From NCBI GenBank assembly GCA_964588795.1, contig CAZPQN010000011.1, positions 1-64,000 of the forward strand: 64,000 nt of DNA, read 5' to 3'. A model generated the notes under the pieces. It searched no databases and was not told where the DNA came from. It was given only the letters and a program-made list of their open reading frames with translations. Position numbers and translations under genes: made by a program. How positions within the stretch are numbered: position 1 is the stretch's first letter; every line of letters begins with the position of its first letter. Below are positions 1-7,955 of this stretch, piece by piece. Source of the stretch: CAZPQN01 sp964588795. GTDB taxonomy: Bacteria > Fidelibacterota > UBA2242.

Positions 1-103
1 CCGGATTGGCGCAACCCGGCCTGTTATTCCCGGCGCAGAATCCCGCTGCGCGTCCGGTCATCGGTCCCATCCCGGCGGGACCAGTACCATCACCTCTTGG
101 CAT
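1..103 (-). CDS. DUF5320-type small glycine/methionine-rich protein (3' end outside window)
   Basis: The reverse strand reads MPRGDGTGPAGMGPMTGRA and continues with a Cys- and Asn-rich segment off the left edge; 34 residues are visible. This N-terminus is the signature of the small DUF5320 family, which usually sits beside NifX/MTH1175-domain proteins and MinD-like ATPases. An AAGGAG ribosome site lies 8 bases before the ATG. The gene starts 31 bases after the stop of the NifX-like gene on the same strand, so the two are probably co-transcribed from the sigma-54 promoter at 772-787. No biochemical function is established for the family; a metal-cluster accessory role is inferred from context only. 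Confidence 0.75.
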   Translation of the reverse strand, partial: MPRGDGTGPAGMGPMTGRAAGFCAGNNRPGCANP

Positions 104-134
104 ACTCTTTTCTCCTTATTTTTATTGTTGTCTT

Positions 135-734
135 TCATTCTCTTACCATAGCCGCACCGCACTGCGGACATTTTTGTTCAAAGCAAGGCAATCCACGTTG
201 ATGCGGTTCTTTATGACCACATTGCGGACAAACACAATTCCCGCATGGACCGGCGGCCGAACTCCCGCCCATCCGGCCAATGCGCTGGCCCCGGCGGCCC
301 TGACCCGCCCCGCGGCCCATTCCGCGTCCACTTCCATTCATACAACTCACCTCCTGATAATCAGTATTTAAACCACCCTGCCACCGGGCTCTTCGGCCAC
401 AACAACCCGGCATGGCAAAAAGATTCCAATCGGAACGTCCGTTTAACCAGGCCTGAACAACTTCATCAAGATTGCCGGCAATGAATGGTATTACCTTGAC
501 GCCGTTTGCTACGATCGTATCGTATAACGGCCGGGAAATGGCTCCGCAAATCAAGGTTGAAATTCCCAAATCCGTCAAACGCACGGCCTTTTGAACGGGT
601 AAAAGATCAATCGTTAAAAATTCCTTAGCGGATGTGATTATCTCACTACCTTCGGCTTCCACGATGTGCAGTAATCCCGCGACGTCGAAAACCGGTGCGA
701 TCCGGTTGTTCCAGATGGCAAAGGCGACTTTCAT
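135..734 (-). CDS. NifX/MTH1175-like (Nitro_FeMo-Co) domain protein fused to a zinc-ribbon tail
   Basis: 199 aa. Residues 1 to about 110 form a dinitrogenase iron-molybdenum cofactor domain (MKVAFAIWNNRIAPVFD start, later CGAISRPLY and a GNLDEVVQAWLNG helix), the family that includes the Desulfovibrio Orange protein and NifX. Residues 132-199 are a Gly/Arg-rich linker followed by CxxC pairs (CVCPQCG, then CPQCG), a small protein that is normally a separate gene. The internal Met132 (ATG at 339-341) has an AGGAGGTG ribosome site just upstream (348-355), so a free 68-residue tail protein may also be made. This may therefore be two genes joined by loss of the first stop. Role in metal-cluster binding is inferred from the family. 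Confidence 0.8.
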   Translation of the reverse strand: MKVAFAIWNNRIAPVFDVAGLLHIVEAEGSEIITSAKEFLTIDLLPVQKAVRLTDLGISTLICGAISRPLYDTIVANGVKVIPFIAGNLDEVVQAWLNGRSDWNLFAMPGCCGRRARWQGGLNTDYQEVSCMNGSGRGMGRGAGQGRRGQRIGRMGGSSAAGPCGNCVCPQCGHKEPHQRGLPCFEQKCPQCGAAMVRE

Positions 735-771
735 TATTTTCTATTCCATTTCAGCATGTCGTTTTTCTCAA

Positions 772-787
772 TACAATTATCATGCCA
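772..787 (-). promoter_or_regulatory. Sigma-54 (-24/-12) promoter for the NifX-like operon
   Basis: The reverse strand reads TGGCATGATAATTGTA, matching the TGGCACG-N4-TTGCW consensus with correct GG-to-GC spacing and one change in the -12 element (TTGT for TTGC). It lies 38 bases before the start codon of the NifX-like gene and directly downstream of a gene for a sigma-54 activator on the same strand. The neighbour supplies the expected activator. Confidence 0.75.
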
Positions 788-862
788 CGATCAAATCATT
801 CTGATTGTCGTCTTGTAAGACTATAGATTATAACAGGTTGAAAATTTCTTGCGCTTAATTAA

Positions 863-885
863 TTGCGGCGATATAGTAGCCGCAA
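863..885. promoter_or_regulatory. Inverted repeat, candidate activator-binding site (UAS)
   Basis: A perfect palindrome TTGCGGC-N9-GCCGCAA lies between the activator gene (ends 921) and the -24/-12 promoter, about 75-110 bases upstream of it. That is the usual place for a sigma-54 enhancer site. It could instead be part of the activator gene's terminator, but no T-tract follows on the minus strand. Confidence 0.5.
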
Positions 886-920
886 CGCAACCCCGTCACC
901 CGGCCAGAGTTGCAATATCG

Positions 921-2282
921 CTACTCTATGCGGCGCGAGCGGCCATCTTTCACGGGAAAGGAAAGGCCGAGTTTTTTTATGCGACGAAACAGAGTCGTCT
1001 TATGAATCCCCAGTTCGCGGGCGGCAGCGATTCGGTTAAAATTATTGCGCTCGAGGGCCGATTGAATGGATTGGGCTTCCATAGTATGATAAACCGATCG
1101 TCTATCGCCGGGCAATGAGTTGTCCGGGTGATACGCATTCAATTCTTCGGGCAGATGTTTCCTGGCGATTTCGCCCTCACTGCAAAGTACAAAGGCGCGT
1201 TCGATAACATTTTCCAGTTCCCGAACGTTACCCGGCCAGTCATGCGCCATCAACAGCGACAGCGCCTCGAGGCTGATTCCACTGACGGATTTACGCCAGA
1301 GGCGGTTAAAATGTTCAATCAGCTGATCGACAATCACGGGAATATCCTCTTTCCGGCGGCGCAGGGGCGGCAGGGCAATCCGCACGACATTCACGCGATA
1401 GTAAAGGTCTTCGCGGAAGGCGCCCGTCTTGACCATTTCAGTTAAATCCTGATTGGTGGCGACGATGATTCGGACATCCGCGGTTTCGGAACGGGTGGCG
1501 CCGAGCGGTTCGTAGATGCGATCCTGGAGGACGCGCAGCAGTTTGACCTGGAGCGCCGGACTGACTTCGCCGATTTCATCGAGGAGAAGCGTTCCGCCTT
1601 TGGCTAAGGCAAAGCGCCCGGGTTTATCCTGATTGGCGCCGGTGAAAGCGCCTTTTTTATATCCGAATAATTCCGACTCAAGCAATTCATCCGGCAGAGC
1701 GGCGCAATTGACCGCCACGAAGGGTCCTTTGGAACGCGGACTCAGCTGGTGAATCGTGCGGGAAACCAATTCCTTGCCAGTGCCGGTTTCGCCGGTGATC
1801 AACACGGTGCTGGGACTGGCGGCGATGGCAGGCAACACCTCAAATATTTTTTGCATTAGCGGACTGCGGCTGATCAGGTCGCCGAAACCCATTTTACCGC
1901 GCAGTTCCTGACGCAGGGTTTCAATCTCGCTCAAATCCCGGAAGGTCTCGGCGCCACCAATGATTTGGCCGGTTTCATCCTTCAGCACTGCGGTTGACAC
2001 GCTGATCGGGATTCGGGTGCCGTTCGCCTTAATGATATAGGCGGATTTGCCGACGATTGGTTTACCGGATTTCAGGGTCTTTTGCAGAGCACACTCGGCG
2101 CCACACATATTCGAGCGAAAAACTTCCGAACAACGTTGGCCGATCGCCTCTTTTCGCTTCACACCCGTAATTTCTTCGGCCGCCCGGTTGAATGAAGTAA
2201 TCCGCCAGTTCTCATCCACCGTAAAAACGCCGTCAGAGATGCTTTCCAGAATATTTTCGACACTGGCGGGTTTCAGAGTCAT
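921..2282 (-). CDS. Sigma-54-dependent transcriptional activator (PAS - AAA+ - Fis HTH)
   Basis: 453 aa, NtrC-family. The N-terminal PAS domain (residues about 5-115) carries Cys51, Cys60 and Cys64, a cluster seen in a subgroup of these activators and possibly a redox or metal sensor. The AAA+ core has Walker A GETGTGK (164-170), the sigma-54 contact loop GAFTGA (211-216) and Walker B LLLDEIG (232-238). A Fis-type helix-turn-helix closes the protein (about 405-445). There is no phosphoreceiver domain. The gene is immediately upstream of, and in line with, a sigma-54 promoter and a NifX/MTH1175-like gene, which resembles the Desulfovibrio orp locus where such an activator drives Orange-protein genes. 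No clear ribosome site precedes the chosen ATG. Confidence 0.92.
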   Translation of the reverse strand: MTLKPASVENILESISDGVFTVDENWRITSFNRAAEEITGVKRKEAIGQRCSEVFRSNMCGAECALQKTLKSGKPIVGKSAYIIKANGTRIPISVSTAVLKDETGQIIGGAETFRDLSEIETLRQELRGKMGFGDLISRSPLMQKIFEVLPAIAASPSTVLITGETGTGKELVSRTIHQLSPRSKGPFVAVNCAALPDELLESELFGYKKGAFTGANQDKPGRFALAKGGTLLLDEIGEVSPALQVKLLRVLQDRIYEPLGATRSETADVRIIVATNQDLTEMVKTGAFREDLYYRVNVVRIALPPLRRRKEDIPVIVDQLIEHFNRLWRKSVSGISLEALSLLMAHDWPGNVRELENVIERAFVLCSEGEIARKHLPEELNAYHPDNSLPGDRRSVYHTMEAQSIQSALERNNFNRIAAARELGIHKTTLFRRIKKLGLSFPVKDGRSRRIE

Positions 2283-2366
2283 TTCATTTTAAAGTTAACA
2301 TTTTAATTGATGAAATGGATGAAGATGTAACTAATATAAATATAACCTCGTATTTGATCTTTCATT

Positions 2367-2398
2367 ACTCCGCGTTCTCAGCGACCTCAGCGGTTTTA
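2367..2398. repeat. Imperfect 32-base repeat, copy 1 (pair with 3999-4030)
   Basis: The plus strand reads ACTCCGCGTTCTC, AGCGACCTC, AGCGGTTTTA in sequence; copy 2 matches at about 26 of 32 positions in the same orientation. Each copy overlaps the stop codon of a minus-strand gene (ygeW here, ygeY for copy 2). Repeats of this type recur in many unrelated genomes, often near GxxExxY genes, as recalled rather than checked. Confidence 0.6.
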
Positions 2399-3573
2399 CG
2401 GTCTGCCACCCATGGTCAAGGCCATCACGGCTTTGGCGGTATGCAGGCGGTTTTCGGCCTCATCGTAAATAATCGNNNNNNNNNNNNNNNNNNNNNNNNN
2501 NNNNNNNNNNNNNNNNNNNNNNNNNNNNNNNNNNNNNNNNNNNNNNNNNNNNNNNNNNNNNNNNNNNNNNNNNNNGCCATCACGGCTTTGGCGGTATGCA
2601 GGCGGTTTTCGGCCTCATCGTAAATAATCGCCGCCGGGCTGTCGATAACTTCGTCGGTAACTTCCTTGCCGCGGTCGGCTGGCAGGGCGTGCATATACTT
2701 GACTTCCGGCGCGGCCAATTGCATGCGGCGGGCGTCGCAAATCCAGTCTTTATGTTTTTCGAGATTGGCTTTCATTTCCTTACGGCAGGCGTCTTCATTG
2801 GCAAGGTATTCGTCGAATTCATAATTGCCGAAGCCGCCCCAATTTTTCGGAATGACAATCTGCGCATCGCGGAAACCCTCGTCCATATTATCGGTGAATG
2901 ACAGTTTGCCGCCGTTCAGCCGGGCGTTTTCCCGGGCTTGTTCGACGTATTCTTTTTTCAATGGAAATTCCTTTGGCGCAGCGACGGTGACATCCATCCC
3001 GAAACGCGGAAACATCAATATCTGTGACAGCGGCACGGAAAGCGGTTTGGCGTGGCTGGTGGCATACGCCCACGAAATCGTGACCTTTAGTCCTTGCAGG
3101 TTTTGCCCGAAATATTCCTGAATCGTCATGAGGTCGGCAATGACCTGCATCGGGTGGTATATATCATCCTGCAGGGAAAGAATCGGCACTGACGAATATT
3201 GGGCTAGCTCGCGCAGATACTTGTTGCCGATGCCATAAAAGCAATTGCGGCAGGCGATGCCGTGTCCCATGCGCGAAAGCACCATGGCGGTATCTTTGGC
3301 CGATTCGCCGTGTGAAAGTTGCATTTTGTCGGGCGTCAGGTCATGCGCATGTCCGCCGAGCTGGGTCATGCCGGCTTCCATCGAATTGCGCGTGCGCGTC
3401 GATTGTTCGAAAAACATCATGAATAACGTCTTGTCCTGCAACAGCCGATGCGGCTCACCAAGCGCGAAGCGGCGTTTCAGGTCGGCGGCCACACCCAGCA
3501 CCATATTGATTTCGTTCTTCGTCCATTCCTGGAAGGTGATGAGGTGTTTTCCTCGCAGTAAAGTTTCGTTCAT
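2396..3573 (-). CDS. ygeW: YgeW-family knotted carbamoyltransferase (interrupted by assembly gap)
   Basis: A paralogue of ornithine/aspartate carbamoyltransferases. It shows the carbamoyl-phosphate loop STRTR (residues 58-62) and a late HALP motif in place of the usual HCLP. The YgeW family is of uncertain substrate and lies in purine/diaminopropionate catabolic clusters. The 100 N plus the 55-base duplicate shifts the frame; removing 155 bases restores one frame of 340 residues ending LTMGGRP, so the gene is probably intact. The start at 3573 is chosen because AAGGA precedes it; an upstream in-frame ATG at 3588 lacks a ribosome site. The gene is shorter than E. coli YgeW as remembered (about 396 residues). 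ygeY lies upstream, split off by a GxxExxY remnant. Confidence 0.85.
2421..2630. other. Assembly gap: 100 N flanked by a 55-base exact duplicate
   Basis: Bases 2421-2475 and 2576-2630 are identical, with N at 2476-2575. This is what a scaffold join between two contigs that share a 55-base end looks like. The true sequence most likely contains this segment once, which restores the ygeW frame. There is no reason to place an insertion here. Confidence 0.9.
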
Positions 3574-3584
3574 ATCCAGTCCTT

Positions 3585-3992
3585 TCATTGTAACCGCGGA
3601 GTATTTCCATTATAGTTATTCACAATTCTCTTAATTCCATTCTTCAAAATACTGGAGTTAAAATTAATCAATAATCCAACTTGGAGATGTGAGATTTTAA
3701 GATAATTCAACAGTTGCGCTTGTTCTATGCCTGTTAACTCATTGACGGCTTTACATTCGACGACTAATTGTTCATCGATTAAAAAATCGCACCGAAAACC
3801 TTTTTCAATTACTATATCGGTATATTTAACCGGTAAATATTTTTCTTTTTCGAAGTTAATTCCGGCTTGTTGCATTTCTTACGCCAGCGCCGCCTGATAA
3901 ACCGATTCTAAAAATCCCGGACCAAGATGGCGATGAACCTTGATCGCCAAACCGATCACAGTTTCCGTCAGTTGGTTAATATCTTTAAACAT
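3585..3992 (-). pseudogene. GxxExxY protein, broken by an in-frame TAA
   Basis: Residues 1-37 (from MFKDINQLTE) include the family motif GFLESVY. A TAA then replaces the residue expected to be Tyr in the conserved ALAYE segment, and the same frame continues for 97 codons with the PD-(D/E)xK-like core FLIDEQLVVECKAV and LLINFNSSILKNGIKRIVN. All expected parts are present, so a single TAT/TAC to TAA change is the simplest explanation. GGAG precedes the ATG. The gene is more AT-rich than its neighbours and separates ygeY from ygeW, which suggests insertion as a foreign cassette. The function of the family is unknown; restart at the ATG right after the stop is possible but would give only the C-terminal part. 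Confidence 0.85.
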
Positions 3993-3998
3993 AAAATT

Positions 3999-4030
3999 AC
4001 TCCACGTTCTCTGCGCCCTCTGCGGTTTAT
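3999..4030. repeat. Imperfect 32-base repeat, copy 2 (pair with 2367-2398)
   Basis: The plus strand reads ACTCCACGTTCTC, TGCGCCCTC, TGCGGTTTAT in sequence. It starts at the stop codon of ygeY and runs into the ribosome site of the GxxExxY remnant, so repeat and gene look like one inserted unit. Confidence 0.6.
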
Positions 4031-5223
4031 TTCCCACGACTAAGATTTTCGACCAGTCCGGAGTAGAAAGCCGCGGCTTGCCAGAGATGTTCGGCGGGTG
4101 TCCATTCATTTGGGGCATGCGCCTGTTCCTCGAAACCAGGACCAAAGCCGATGCATGGAATGCCATGCACACCGCAAATCGTCACGCCATTGGTCGAGAA
4201 CGTCCATTTGTCGATCACCGGCTCTTTTTCAAACAAGGCCCGATAACTCGCAACACCGGCCCGCACCAGCGGATGATTTTCTTCCAGCTTCCAGGTCGGA
4301 TAATATTTCTCCATTGGATAGATCTTATCAGTGAAAGCTTTTTCACGATAAACCGGCAATTCAACTTTGGCCTCGATTTTCAGGCGTTGGATGATTTCCT
4401 GAATTTCCGCCAGGGCCGACTCTTTGGTTTCGCCCCAGGTCAGACGCCGATCCAGATAAATCGAACAGAAATCCGGTACGGCGCATAATGACGGGCTGAC
4501 TGACCGGATCTGACTGAGAACGACGGTGCCTTTGCCTAAAAATTCGTCATTCGCCAGACGCTCGTTGAGCAATTCGATCTCCTTAATCAGCGGCGCGATT
4601 TTATAAACAGCGTTGTCGCCGCGTTCCGGTGCGGAACCATGGGCGGAAAGACCGGCCACGGAAATTTCAATTTCCATGCGCCCGCGGTGACCGCGATAAA
4701 TACGACAGCCGGTCGGTTCGGTGAGCACAACGAAGTCCGGACGGATTTTTTCCTCATCGATGATATAATGCCAGCACAGACCGTCGCAATCTTCTTCCAT
4801 GACTGTGCCGATCATGTAGATGGTGCAACCTCGCGCCAGATCGAGTTCTTTGATGATCCGCGCGGCGGCCAACATGGACGCCATGCCGCCTTTCTGGTCG
4901 GCCGCCCCACGTCCCCAAACCTTGCCGTCTTTAACATGACCAGCATATGGATCGAATTTCCATAAACTGCGATTGCCAATGTCCACCGTGTCAATGTGGG
5001 CGTCGAAGGCGATTTTCACCGGCCCCTTGCCGAGACGACCAATGACATTACCCAGGCCGTCGATAATCACGTCATCGAAGCCAATCGCCTCCATTTCTTT
5101 TTTCAGGCGCTTGATTATGTTTTCCTCTTTACTGCTTAGAGAGGCAATTGAAACGATTTCAGCCAGAAAATCAGCGGTCTTGGTATTTAAAGCCTGTGCT
5201 TTGGCAACAATATTTTTATTCAT
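4027..5223 (-). CDS. ygeY: YgeY-family M20 metallohydrolase
   Basis: 398 aa, the usual length for the family annotated as selenium-metabolism hydrolase YgeY. The M20 di-zinc features are visible: DAHID (His76, Asp78), GRGAADQKGG with Asp109, EE at 143-144, and a late EQAHAPNEW segment with the last His ligand. M20 enzymes cleave amide bonds of small peptides or acyl/carbamoyl amino acids. YgeY travels with ygeW, ygeX, hydantoinase-like genes and carbamate kinase in anaerobic purine/2,3-diaminopropionate degradation clusters. The start overlaps the stop of the upstream esterase by 4 bases (ATGA), so they are translationally coupled. Confidence 0.88.
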   Translation of the reverse strand: MNKNIVAKAQALNTKTADFLAEIVSIASLSSKEENIIKRLKKEMEAIGFDDVIIDGLGNVIGRLGKGPVKIAFDAHIDTVDIGNRSLWKFDPYAGHVKDGKVWGRGAADQKGGMASMLAAARIIKELDLARGCTIYMIGTVMEEDCDGLCWHYIIDEEKIRPDFVVLTEPTGCRIYRGHRGRMEIEISVAGLSAHGSAPERGDNAVYKIAPLIKEIELLNERLANDEFLGKGTVVLSQIRSVSPSLCAVPDFCSIYLDRRLTWGETKESALAEIQEIIQRLKIEAKVELPVYREKAFTDKIYPMEKYYPTWKLEENHPLVRAGVASYRALFEKEPVIDKWTFSTNGVTICGVHGIPCIGFGPGFEEQAHAPNEWTPAEHLWQAAAFYSGLVENLSRGK

Positions 5224-6080
5224 TTCATTCCCGTCTTGAAATTTTTACTGAAGAACAGCAGGTGATATTCGAGCGCATTTGTCCAATAGCCCCAACTATG
5301 CGCGCCGGGTCTTTCGAAATAGTCATGGGGTATCTTTAAGTCCAACAGTTTTTTATGTAATGCAACATTGGTCTGGTACAGGAAATCATCAACGCCGCAG
5401 TCGATTAAAATCGCTTTGCCGCGACCGGTCAACCGGTCGGCCAGAAACAAGGCGGAATTGCCTTCCCATAAGGGCCGGTTGGTTTCATAATCACCCAGAA
5501 TATCGGCCAGCCCGGCGCGGCGGTCGCCGCTGGACATCGCCATGGCGCCGCTCATACTACCGGCTCCGGCATATTGCTGCGGATATTTGGCCAGTAGAGT
5601 GAAAGCGCCGTGCCCACCCATGCTCAATCCGCAGAGGAAGCGCCCGGTCGAATCAGCGACCGTCCGATAATTTTTATCGATAAATGCGACGACCTCCTGG
5701 GCGATGTAAGTCTCGTACTGAGAGTCCTTGCGGATTGGACTATTGACATACCAGCCGGCATAACCGCCATCCGGGCAGACGATGATAAAACCGTATTTAT
5801 CGGCCAAGGGCTTTAAGTCAATTTTCGCCGGCCAGTCGCGATACGAACCGCTCCAGCCGTGCAGGAGGTAAACCACCGGATAACGGCTGGCGGTTTGCTG
5901 GTACTGATCGGGCAGGACGACCACGGCTTTTGGGTTCTTCTGCATGGCCGGGCTGGAGATGGCCAGTGTATCCAACTGCGCGGCCGCAAGCCAGTCGCTC
6001 AGTAAGTAAAGAACAATAATTGTTTTGGGGATCATCCGTGAAAACATCTGAGGGTCTTTCATGGTTTTGCGATTCAGCAT
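5220..6080 (-). CDS. Secreted esterase (esterase D / tributyrin-esterase-like family)
   Basis: 286 aa, alpha/beta hydrolase of the PF00756 type. The nucleophile elbow GLSMGG places Ser153, the oxyanion-side motif YLLHGWSGS is at 71-79, and the late His is in GAHSWGYW. A hydrophobic stretch near residues 18-34 ending AAAQ suggests a signal peptide, so the enzyme is probably periplasmic. In-frame ATGs at codons 7, 12 and 16 are alternative starts; none has a strong ribosome site. It is coupled to ygeY by a 4-base overlap. The substrate cannot be told from sequence. Confidence 0.85.
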   Translation of the reverse strand: MLNRKTMKDPQMFSRMIPKTIIVLYLLSDWLAAAQLDTLAISSPAMQKNPKAVVVLPDQYQQTASRYPVVYLLHGWSGSYRDWPAKIDLKPLADKYGFIIVCPDGGYAGWYVNSPIRKDSQYETYIAQEVVAFIDKNYRTVADSTGRFLCGLSMGGHGAFTLLAKYPQQYAGAGSMSGAMAMSSGDRRAGLADILGDYETNRPLWEGNSALFLADRLTGRGKAILIDCGVDDFLYQTNVALHKKLLDLKIPHDYFERPGAHSWGYWTNALEYHLLFFSKNFKTGMK

Positions 6081-6207
6081 TGACGGCTAAATATCTTCAA
6101 CATTTGGCAAGTCTGCAAAGGTTTTGTCGCAGTGCAGAGCCTTTAACAAAGCACCCGTTGTCATCATCAGCAATTTTCTTTAAATTGTAGAAGATTCGCA
6201 ATGTCCT

Positions 6208-6236
6208 TTGAAAACCTATAGTTGAGGATGCATAAT
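6208..6236 (+). promoter_or_regulatory. Candidate sigma-70 promoter
   Basis: TTGAAA (6208-6213) and CATAAT (6231-6236) are separated by exactly 17 bases and precede the exported-protein gene at 6251. The predicted start would leave a very short leader that just includes the GGGGG ribosome site. Confidence 0.5.
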
Positions 6237-6250
6237 ACAGGGGGTTGGCA

Positions 6251-7864
6251 ATGAGAAAGCGGCTTATTAATCTAATTGTTGGTCTGGTGCTGACCTCATT
6301 CACTTATGCGCAATCCTACCGGATAGTGGATTATATTCCGGACTCGTTGACTACCTGGCTCTTCCGGCCGAGTCTCGCCTTGAATAGCTCGGGCAGTACA
6401 TCCGCTGGAGAAAATGATTTCCACTTCGACGACTCCGGTCTGACGGTTCCCCATGCAGGAAAAAACTTGAATTTTATTTTCCAGCCGACAGGAAACCTCC
6501 ATTACAAAAAGATCACCAAAAGCCGGGAAATATCCTCTGCGACCAGTCTGACCTATCGGCGAGACCTCGTTTTGTATCTGCATGACTCCGAAAGGGACAT
6601 GTTCTCTATCGACTGGAGTACTTACGAGAATAATCGGGATCGGAATATGATAGCCTCTTTCACAGGAAGTTTGAACTGGACCGAATATTTCAAATCGCGC
6701 TGGGGAATTGGCGCCGGCCTTTCAGTCAATGCTCAGAGTAGCATTCAGGAGGTGAGGGACAGGGAGAATACTTTTAATGAACCAATCTTCAAACTACTAA
6801 AAGACTACACCAAGTCTCACAAAGATAATCCTTCCTACGGCTTGTTATTTGGGCCGCGACTATCTTACGGTCGGGTATATGAAGGTCAATATGCCGCCAA
6901 AGCTGAGGAGTTGATGGCAGAACTCAGAAAACAGGGTCGACTGCAAAGAGACCTGAGCAGGGAGGAATTTGTTCAGCTTGCCCAGCTCATTCTTCGGCAG
7001 CGCGAACGCTACCACTACGACAGTCGGATAAAAAATCTCGAAGCAATGGGTACAATAATCGAGTATCTGAAAACAGTCGGAGCCATTTTACCCAATGATA
7101 CAAAAGCCTACCTTGCCTTGCATGACATTTATCTGTTTGCGCCGATTCAGTCGCGCCCATTCGGGACGAAATATTCCATTTACGGGAGCATCGTTCAAAG
7201 CGATGATTACAACAAGCACGAATACGATTTTAGTCGCCAGGAATGCAGGGCGCATTTAGACAGCGAGGACGAGGTTGTCGAGGATAGCCTGCTAAGTTCT
7301 ACCAAAACGCACAGGTTATTTTCATCAAAACGATTCTCTGAAAGCCGGGCAGTCGGGATCAACGCCAGCTACAATAAAATTTATAGCTGGCGGTTCTGGA
7401 TGCAGCTTTCTTCCGATCTGAATTATGAGGAAAGAGAAAATCAATTCCAGCAAAAAGACAGACAGTATTCAGCAAACGACACCACGATAATTTCAGATAG
7501 AAACCGTGGCAAGCAATCCTTTTCCCGCCTGAGCGTTTCTTCGAGCTGGTACTATCAATGGGACAGCCGGTCGCTTGCGTCGGTAGGCGTGGGTGTGGAA
7601 TGGTATTACATGAACGAAAGGCAGCACTCGCCACAAGACGTTCCAAATGATGATGGCAGGACAACGAGTTGCATACTGCACCTCATCCCCCAGGTGAAGT
7701 ATTATCTAAACCCGCAGTGTGTACTAAATGTCAGCAGTACTAATCAGCTCACCCGTACCGGGTCACGCTCCCACTTACAAACCAGTTCTAATAATTATAA
7801 GACGACCTTGCGGGAATGGCGTTATTCCGGGAGCATCAACTTCAGCCTAATCTATTATATTTAA
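6251..7864 (+). CDS. Exported protein, probable outer-membrane beta-barrel, family unknown
   Basis: 537 aa. A signal peptide is clear (MRKRLINLIVGLVLTSFTYAQ, cut after Ala-Gln). The rest is rich in alternating polar and aromatic strands (for example FHFDDSGL, LNFIFQPTG, SGSINFSLIYYI at the C-terminus), typical of outer-membrane barrels, with a central Lys/Glu/Arg-rich helical section at about residues 195-265. The protein ends in an aromatic-rich strand, as barrel proteins often do. An upstream TTG at 6245 is also in frame, but GGGGG spacing favours the ATG at 6251. The gene is divergent from the esterase operon and ends at a shared terminator. I do not recognise a named family. Confidence 0.75.
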   Translation: MRKRLINLIVGLVLTSFTYAQSYRIVDYIPDSLTTWLFRPSLALNSSGSTSAGENDFHFDDSGLTVPHAGKNLNFIFQPTGNLHYKKITKSREISSATSLTYRRDLVLYLHDSERDMFSIDWSTYENNRDRNMIASFTGSLNWTEYFKSRWGIGAGLSVNAQSSIQEVRDRENTFNEPIFKLLKDYTKSHKDNPSYGLLFGPRLSYGRVYEGQYAAKAEELMAELRKQGRLQRDLSREEFVQLAQLILRQRERYHYDSRIKNLEAMGTIIEYLKTVGAILPNDTKAYLALHDIYLFAPIQSRPFGTKYSIYGSIVQSDDYNKHEYDFSRQECRAHLDSEDEVVEDSLLSSTKTHRLFSSKRFSESRAVGINASYNKIYSWRFWMQLSSDLNYEERENQFQQKDRQYSANDTTIISDRNRGKQSFSRLSVSSSWYYQWDSRSLASVGVGVEWYYMNERQHSPQDVPNDDGRTTSCILHLIPQVKYYLNPQCVLNVSSTNQLTRTGSRSHLQTSSNNYKTTLREWRYSGSINFSLIYYI

Positions 7865-7903
7865 GTTAAGGCGGGGTAAATACCCAAGGCTTTGCGTAAA
7901 ACG

Positions 7904-7934
7904 AAAAACCGCGGCTGTTACCCCGCGGTTTTTT
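7904..7934. terminator. Bidirectional rho-independent terminator
   Basis: AAAAACCGCGG and CCGCGGTTTTTT arms around an 8-base loop lie between the convergent ends of the exported-protein gene and ppdK. The A and T tracts on both sides let it serve both strands. Confidence 0.9.
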
Positions 7935-7955
7935 CGGGAAGATTGCGTATTTGAA

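Noticed and set aside
863..885. Palindrome as the terminator of the sigma-54 activator gene
   Set aside because: No T-run follows on the minus strand, and its place upstream of the -24/-12 promoter fits an enhancer site better; kept as a regulatory candidate with moderate confidence.
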